NCBI GenBank assembly: GCA_026646875.1 | Contig: JAPKHL010000001.1 | Location: 1 to 64,000 of the forward strand | Origin: Rhodocyclaceae bacterium | Lineage (GTDB): Bacteria; Pseudomonadota; Gammaproteobacteria; Burkholderiales; Rhodocyclaceae | Direction of reading: 5' to 3' | DNA: 64,000 bases | Shown here: in pieces, positions 59,558 through 64,000 of the stretch | How the letters are laid out: the number at the start of each line of letters is the position of its first letter | Numbering within the stretch: the first letter of the stretch is position 1 | Notes under the pieces: model-generated | Told to the model about the DNA's origin: nothing | The model's database searches: none | What the model saw: the letters and a program-made list of their open reading frames with translations, nothing else | Program-made: the position numbers and the translations under genes

Positions 59558-60430
59558 TCAGTCGATGGCCGCGCGCATGCGCTCGGTCAAGACGTCGATT
59601 TCCTCGCGCAGGGCGGGATAGGCGGTATCGGCGAGGGAGGCGTACGGATCGTCGCCGGTGCCACCCGCGCCCCCCGTCGGCTCGAAGGTGCCACCGGCCA
59701 GCAGGTTGGCCACATGGACCACCTCGGCCAGTGTTTTCGGCGCGGCGGGCAGCGGACGCGGCTGGTCGTGATCGCGGACCGCCTCGATGATCTGCTCGTC
59801 GACCCCGAGCGCGCCCAGCAGGCTGACGCCGATACCCTCGTGCCACTGGATCACCAGGTGCCTGAGGGAATCGGGTCGTGCGCGCAGCTCGGCATACTGC
59901 GCGGCGCGATACAGCATGTAGAAGGCTCCGAGGTCGTGCAGGAGGCCGGCGAGCAGGGCATCGTCCGGGTTCAGGCGGGTCAGCCGCCGGGCCACCACGC
60001 TGGCCGCCGCTGCACAATGCAGGGTGTGCTCCCACAACCGATCGGCCAGATCCATGAAATCGACCATCTCGCGCGAGCGCAGCAGCTGCCGCATGGCGAT
60101 GGCCATCGCCGTGCTGCGCACCGTCTTCAGGCCGAGCCGCCCGATCGCCGCGGTGAGGTCGCGCACCTCCTGTCCGCCCGGGTTGTAGGCGGCCGAGTTG
60201 GCCATGCGCAGGAGCCTGACGGCGATCAGCGGATCGAGGTTGATGGCCGCCGCCAGACGGTCGAGGGACAGCGTGGGGTCTTCCGAAAGCTTGCGGATGC
60301 GCAGGGCAATGTCGAAATTGATCGGAAAGATCACCTCGCCCTGCAATTCCCGGGCTATGTCCTCGAGCATGCGGAAGCGCTGTGCGTTGAGCGCGCTTCC
60401 GGTCAGATCCTGCTGTGCCTGCGTCTGCAT
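59558..60430 (-). CDS. HDOD-domain signalling protein
   Basis: A 290-aa protein; ATG 60430 (QTQAQQDLTG) is preferred over the longer track start, which has no ribosome site and runs into a Cys/Arg-rich stretch. The HDOD core spans about 25-230: VIFPINFDIALRIRKLSEDPTLSLDRLAAAINLDPLIAVRLLRMANSAAYN, then HCAAAASVVARRLTRLNPDDALLAGLLHDLGAFYML. The HD-like residues are LLHDLG. HDOD proteins act in signalling, often with c-di-GMP or quorum signals. No enzymatic activity is implied. Confidence 0.85.
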   Translation of the reverse strand: MQTQAQQDLTGSALNAQRFRMLEDIARELQGEVIFPINFDIALRIRKLSEDPTLSLDRLAAAINLDPLIAVRLLRMANSAAYNPGGQEVRDLTAAIGRLGLKTVRSTAMAIAMRQLLRSREMVDFMDLADRLWEHTLHCAAAASVVARRLTRLNPDDALLAGLLHDLGAFYMLYRAAQYAELRARPDSLRHLVIQWHEGIGVSLLGALGVDEQIIEAVRDHDQPRPLPAAPKTLAEVVHVANLLAGGTFEPTGGAGGTGDDPYASLADTAYPALREEIDVLTERMRAAID

Positions 60431-60496
60431 GAAAAAATACCCTGTCGGACACCCTGCCCGTCTACGGCGGAATGCTACGCAGCCCCCCGGCAAGCG

Positions 60497-61423
60497 TCAA
60501 ATGAAGCGCCTGCCGAAGGCCGGATCGAGCGGCGGACAACGGCCGTCGGCAAGACGGAAGCACGCGTCGAGATGGCGCTCCGAAAGCGGTGCAAAACGGC
60601 GATAGAGCGTCCGGCACAGGGCGCGCGCCGCCTGGCCCGGCCAGCCGGCGGGCAGCAGCACGTCGGGCAGTTCGGGATCACGCAGAAGCAGACGGCGATA
60701 GTCGTGGATCAGCAGCAGGCGCATGAAGAAAGCCTCCGCGTCCGTCGGCGCGTGCGGAGGATGCCCGTCGAGCGCGGCGAGCACCGGCCGGTAGGTGGCG
60801 ACGAACTGTGTGTACGCGGCAGCCAGCGCATCGAGATTCCAGGCACGTGCCACCAGCCCGGCGCTGCTGGCCGTGCCGTCCGGCAGGAAATCCGTGGCAA
60901 GCAGCGGCATCAGATCAGCAATCAGCGCGCCGAGCCCGTCACCGCGCAGGGCGTCGAGCACGGCGGCCAGATCGGCCGAGGGATGCACGAAACATTCGCC
61001 GTCGAGCGCGCCAAAGCCCTGCCAGAACAGCGCCCGCCGCAGGGCTTCGCGTTCCTTCGGCGGGCGCCGGCCGATATCGAGGATCAATCGCCAGCGATGA
61101 TCCCAGGACGGTGCGGCAGTCGCGTAGATATGGCGTGAGGCCTCGTCGAAGCGGCGCTGCCCCTGCTCGGTCAGCAGGTAATCGCTGCGCCGCCCGCAGG
61201 CCTCGGTGCGCAACCAGCCCGCCTTCGCCAGCCGGAACACCGTCGTGCGCACCAGCCGCTCGCTGAGACCGAGCGGCTCCAGCAACCGGATCAGGCTGCC
61301 CAGCCAGATCCGGCTGCCGCGCGGCACCACCATGTCGCCGAACACCGAAACGATCAGCGAGTTGGCATGGACGCGTTTCTGCTGCGCGAAGGCCTCGAGA
61401 CGGGTGTGGATCGGAGAGTTCAT
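60497..61423 (-). CDS. paaX: PaaX-family transcription regulator
   Basis: A 308-aa regulator from ATG 61423. The N-terminal winged helix has VHANSLIVSVFGDMVVPRGSRIWLGSLIRLLEPLGLSERLVRTTVFRLAKAGWL and the RSDYLLTEQGQRRF ending. The C-terminal domain (about 110-305) follows the PaaX pattern, with WDHRWRLILDI and AFFMRLLLIHDYRRLLLRDPELPDVLLPAGWPG. PaaX represses phenylacetate degradation until phenylacetyl-CoA binds. No paa genes are present here, though an enoyl-CoA hydratase lies 2 kb away; the symbol reflects family only. Confidence 0.85.
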   Translation of the reverse strand: MNSPIHTRLEAFAQQKRVHANSLIVSVFGDMVVPRGSRIWLGSLIRLLEPLGLSERLVRTTVFRLAKAGWLRTEACGRRSDYLLTEQGQRRFDEASRHIYATAAPSWDHRWRLILDIGRRPPKEREALRRALFWQGFGALDGECFVHPSADLAAVLDALRGDGLGALIADLMPLLATDFLPDGTASSAGLVARAWNLDALAAAYTQFVATYRPVLAALDGHPPHAPTDAEAFFMRLLLIHDYRRLLLRDPELPDVLLPAGWPGQAARALCRTLYRRFAPLSERHLDACFRLADGRCPPLDPAFGRRFI

Positions 61424-61571
61424 TGCGGAGCCGTGCGGGTCCGGCGACGGGGCCGGACGCGGATGGGAAACGCCGATTCTAGCGGACAAGCGCCGGAAGG
61501 CGGCGCCGATCGAGTGCCGCGGGGTCATCGAGAAGAGGACAAGCGTTGCCGAACAATGGGATAATGGCGCC

Positions 61572-61955
61572 ATGAATACACCGCAACCAACCTCCCCCCG
61601 TCGCCGCCTGCAGGAACTCCTCGCGATTCCGGACAGCGAGCGGACCGACGCCCAGTGGGACGAGCTGAACGATCTGGAAATCCAGCTGGCGCCGGGCAAT
61701 CGCCTGGACGGCCCGGCGCCGGGCGGCGGCCGGAACTCCGGCAACCCCGGGAATTCGCAGAACCCCCAGGCGCGCGGCGCGCAGTCCCGCGCCTCCGCGC
61801 ATCCCCGCGCCAACCCGCAGGGCCGTGCCAACGCCCGCCCGCCGCAGGACGGCGAAAACGCAGGGGGCGCCGGCGGCGCCCCGGGACAGGCGAAGAAACC
61901 GTTCCGCAAGTTCCACAAGCGGCCGGCCAAGCCCAACCCCCAGGGCGGCGCCTGA
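61572..61955 (+). CDS. Hypothetical disordered basic protein
   Basis: A 127-aa protein from ATG 61572 (NTPQPTSPRRRLQELLAIPDSERTDAQWDELNDLEIQL). The first 45 residues look helical; the rest is Gly/Asn/Pro-rich and ends in a basic stretch FRKFHKRPAKPNPQGG. Low complexity makes database assignment uncertain. It precedes trmA by 98 bp on the same strand. A nucleic-acid-binding role is possible from the basic tail, but it is only a guess. The coding frame continues from 61206 in the track, but the upstream part overlaps the paaX gene. Confidence 0.55.
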   Translation: MNTPQPTSPRRRLQELLAIPDSERTDAQWDELNDLEIQLAPGNRLDGPAPGGGRNSGNPGNSQNPQARGAQSRASAHPRANPQGRANARPPQDGENAGGAGGAPGQAKKPFRKFHKRPAKPNPQGGA

Positions 61956-62053
61956 CCCGCCCGGGGGACAGCCGCCCGCCCGCGCCTGCCCCCTGCCCGC
62001 CACACGCGGCGTCCCGACGGGGTGTCGCGCGCCCCTTCCGCGCACCGGAAACC

Positions 62054-63160
62054 ATGCCCCTGCCCAGCTTCGACCCGACGACCTACGCCGCGCAACTGGC
62101 CGACAAGGTCGCGCGATTCACGAACGACTTCGCCCCCTTCGGCGTTCCCGCGCCCACCGTGTTCGCCTCGGCACCGCGGCATTACCGCCTGCGCGCCGAA
62201 TTCCGCATCTGGCACGAGGGCGCGCGGATGGATTACGCGATGTTCGATCCCGCCGCGCCGAAAACGCCGGTGCCGATCGAGGATTTTCCGCCCGCGGCGG
62301 CGCCCATCGGCACCCTGATGCCGCGCCTGCGCGACCGCCTGCGGGACGACCCGCTGCTGCGCCGCGCCCTCTTCCAGATCGACTTTCTCGCCACGCTGAG
62401 CGGCGAACTGATGGTTACCCTGATCTACCATCGCCGCCTCGACGCGGACTGGGAAAGCGCCGCGCATGCGCTGGCCGGCGAACTCGGGATCCAGCTGATC
62501 GGCCGCAGCCGGGGGCAGAAGCTCGTCATCGGCCGTGACTGGCTGCAGGAGTCCTTCGAATTCGCCGACCCGGCGACGCCCGCCGGCCGCCACTTGCGCT
62601 ACCGGCAGATCGAAGGCAGCTTCAGCCAGCCCAACGGCGGCGTGAACCGGCAGATGCTCGGCTGGGCCTGCGCCCGCACCGACGGCCTGGGCGGTGACCT
62701 GCTCGAGCTGTACTGTGGCAACGGCAACTTCACGGTGGCGCTGGCGCCACGCTTCCGACGCGTGCTGGCCACCGAGGTCAGCAAGTCCTCGGTGCAGGCC
62801 GCGCGGCACAACCTGATCGACAACGGTATCGACAACGTCGAACTGGTGCGCATGTCGAGCGACGAGATCAGCGCCGCCCTCGCCCGCACCCGGCCGTTCC
62901 AGCGCATGAAGCACATCGACCTGGACAGCTACCGCTTCAGCACGCTGTTCGTCGACCCGCCGCGCAGCGGGCTGGACGCGGCAACCTGCGCGCTGGCCCG
63001 GGAATTCCCGCACATCCTGTACATCTCGTGCAATCCGGAAACCCTGCGGGAAAACGTCGCAGCGCTGCAGGCCACCCACGCCATCGCCGCCGCCGCCGTG
63101 TTCGACCAGTTTCCCTACACGCCGCACCTCGAGTGCGGCCTGCTGCTGAGCCGCCGCTGA
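62054..63160 (+). CDS. trmA: tRNA (uracil-5-)-methyltransferase
   Basis: A 368-aa SAM-dependent enzyme from ATG 62054; the earlier track start at 61655 reads through another gene. The TrmA pattern is clear: YRLRAEFRIWHEG, GGVNRQMLGWA, SAM motif LLELYCGNGNFTVALA, LFVDPPRSGLD, the catalytic ILYISCNPETLRENV and general-base TPHLECGLLL. No N-terminal TRAM domain, as in TrmA and unlike RlmD. It makes T54 (ribothymidine) in the T loop of tRNAs. Also known to contribute to folding of tRNA and tmRNA. Confidence 0.94.
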   Translation: MPLPSFDPTTYAAQLADKVARFTNDFAPFGVPAPTVFASAPRHYRLRAEFRIWHEGARMDYAMFDPAAPKTPVPIEDFPPAAAPIGTLMPRLRDRLRDDPLLRRALFQIDFLATLSGELMVTLIYHRRLDADWESAAHALAGELGIQLIGRSRGQKLVIGRDWLQESFEFADPATPAGRHLRYRQIEGSFSQPNGGVNRQMLGWACARTDGLGGDLLELYCGNGNFTVALAPRFRRVLATEVSKSSVQAARHNLIDNGIDNVELVRMSSDEISAALARTRPFQRMKHIDLDSYRFSTLFVDPPRSGLDAATCALAREFPHILYISCNPETLRENVAALQATHAIAAAAVFDQFPYTPHLECGLLLSRR

Positions 63161-63182
63161 ACGCGGCGCTGCCCACCGAAGG

Positions 63183-63419
63183 TCAGGCCGGCTCGTCGCC
63201 GGCCTTGTCGTCCGCCGCCGGGGTGTCGCTGCCGGGGGGTGCCTCGACATCGAAGCCCCAGTCGCCGTGCAGGTACCAATCCTCGCCGAGGAGTTCGGCG
63301 GGATGCTGGGTGCGGCTCGAACCGTTGCCGCACATCAGCGCATCGGTCGAACAATATTTGTCGCAGCCCCAGCAGATGCGCTCGGGGTGCTTCGGGTGCA
63401 GGGGAAATTTCTTGGCCAT
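63183..63419 (-). CDS. DUF3079 family small protein
   Basis: A 78-aa protein beginning MAKKFPLHPKHPERICWGCDKYC and continuing ALMCGNGSSRTQHPAELLGEDWY, the DUF3079 pattern. The four Cys (CWGCDKYC and CG) suggest a zinc or other metal site. The acidic, Pro-rich C terminus (VEAPPGSDTPAADDKAGDEPA) is probably disordered. It converges with trmA (22-bp gap). Family function unknown. Confidence 0.85.
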   Translation of the reverse strand: MAKKFPLHPKHPERICWGCDKYCSTDALMCGNGSSRTQHPAELLGEDWYLHGDWGFDVEAPPGSDTPAADDKAGDEPA

Positions 63420-63531
63420 CGCGTCCTTGCCATGCCGGGACCGGCAGGCATGCCCGGCGCACGGAGGAAAATTCTAGCCACTCCGGCGACCGGCCCGGTT
63501 GATCCCGGTCAACCGGCCGGCACGGCGGTGC

Positions 63532-64000
63532 TCAGCAACCGCGCCACACCGGCGGACGCTTGCCGACGAAGGCATCGATGCCCTCGGCGGCATCCTCGCT
63601 CATCATGTTGCAGGCCATCACCTCGGCGGCGTACTGGTAGGCGGCGTCGAGCCCCATTTCCAGCTGCCGGTAGAACATCTGCTTGCCCATGCCGACGGCC
63701 ACCGCCGACTTGGCGACGATCGAGCGGGCCAGGCGCTCGACCTCGGCGTCGAGCGCATCGAGCGGCACCACCCGGTTGACCAGCCCCTGCTGCTGCGCCG
63801 CCAGCGCATCGATGAATTCACCGGTCAGCAGCATCTCCAGCGCCTGCTTGCGCCCGAGGTTGCGCGACAGGCCGACGCCCGGCGTCGCGCAGAACAGTCC
63901 GACATTGATGCCCGAGGTGGCAAAGCGCGCAACGTCGGCGGCGACCGCCAGATCGCACATCGAAACCAGCTGGCAGCCGGCGGCGGTGGCGATGCCGTGC
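63532..64000 (-). CDS. Enoyl-CoA hydratase/isomerase family protein, N-terminally truncated by the window
   Basis: The frame is open to base 64000; the last 155 residues are visible (GIATAAGCQLVSMCDLAVAADVARFATSGINVGLFCATPGVGLSRNLGRKQALEMLLTG...). The crotonase-fold oxyanion region GIATAAGCQL and the GINVGLFCATPGVGL stretch are typical of the family. The C-terminal segment YAAEVMACNMMSEDAAEGIDAFVGKRPPVW is also standard (helix plus final EGI-AF--KR-P-W). It hydrates enoyl-CoAs in fatty-acid or aromatic degradation. The nearby PaaX-family regulator hints at aromatic metabolism, but the specific substrate is open. Confidence 0.88.
   Translation of the reverse strand, partial: HGIATAAGCQLVSMCDLAVAADVARFATSGINVGLFCATPGVGLSRNLGRKQALEMLLTGEFIDALAAQQQGLVNRVVPLDALDAEVERLARSIVAKSAVAVGMGKQMFYRQLEMGLDAAYQYAAEVMACNMMSEDAAEGIDAFVGKRPPVWRGC

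Noticed and set aside
1-64000. CRISPR arrays, insertion sequences, rRNA genes and integrases
   Set aside because: None found by reading; repeats seen are single inverted repeats and no transposase or integrase motifs appear in any frame.

Overview
The window is a high-GC (about 65-70 %) proteobacterial chromosome segment. The mix of genes points to a denitrifying or nitrate-respiring betaproteobacterium, most likely of the Rhodocyclales (inference from gene content only): a NarXL-controlled narGHJI operon with several NarK transporters, an NsrR-like NO-response cluster, the CysI/DUF934/CysH sulfate-assimilation arrangement, DUF2789, DUF3079, a kdp operon and rnr-rlmB. I see no insertion sequences, phage genes, rRNA or CRISPR arrays; the gene order looks like core chromosome with small accessory cassettes.

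Layout. 1-669: 3' part of cobJ (B12 synthesis). 761-3374: lipoprotein (LPP20) / FlgT-like / SpeE-like methyltransferase-fold operon. 3414-7400 (minus): TonB-dependent receptor, BNR-propeller protein (apparently frameshifted at its signal peptide) and a CPHC thioredoxin-like protein, behind a leader rich in inverted repeats. 7708-8085: an 88-aa protein with its own promoter and terminator. 8141-10588 (minus): Na+/H+ antiporter-like protein and bestrophin-like channel. 10783-14437: NO/RNS module (hemerythrin, ferredoxin reductase, NnrS-like membrane protein, DUF2249, DUF59/MIP18 protein) divergent from an NsrR-like Rrf2 regulator.

14455-28335 (minus): narXL, then the narK-narK-narK-narG-narH-narJ-narI operon with its own terminator, so nitrate sensing, import, nitrite export and respiration are encoded together. 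28629-32383: alpha/beta hydrolase and dinB, an isochorismatase-family hydrolase divergent from a LysR regulator. 32402-35716: SulP transporter with a second SpeE-like protein, a ribbon-helix-helix regulator and an unknown protein. 35724-44637: sulfur assimilation: cysB divergent from tauE-like exporter, sulfite reductase, DUF934, cysH, then DUF2789 and fumC, then cysDN.

44724-54526 (minus): kdp region: 30-aa membrane peptide, kdpF, kdpA, kdpB, kdpC, a CorA-like protein, kdpD, kdpE, consecutively coupled. 54759-58150: rlmB and rnr (minus) head-to-head with tRNA-Leu(CAG), whose consensus promoter overlaps the rnr start. 58410-64000: DUF1796 protein, small membrane protein, HDOD protein, PaaX-family regulator, disordered basic protein, trmA, DUF3079 protein and a truncated enoyl-CoA hydratase.
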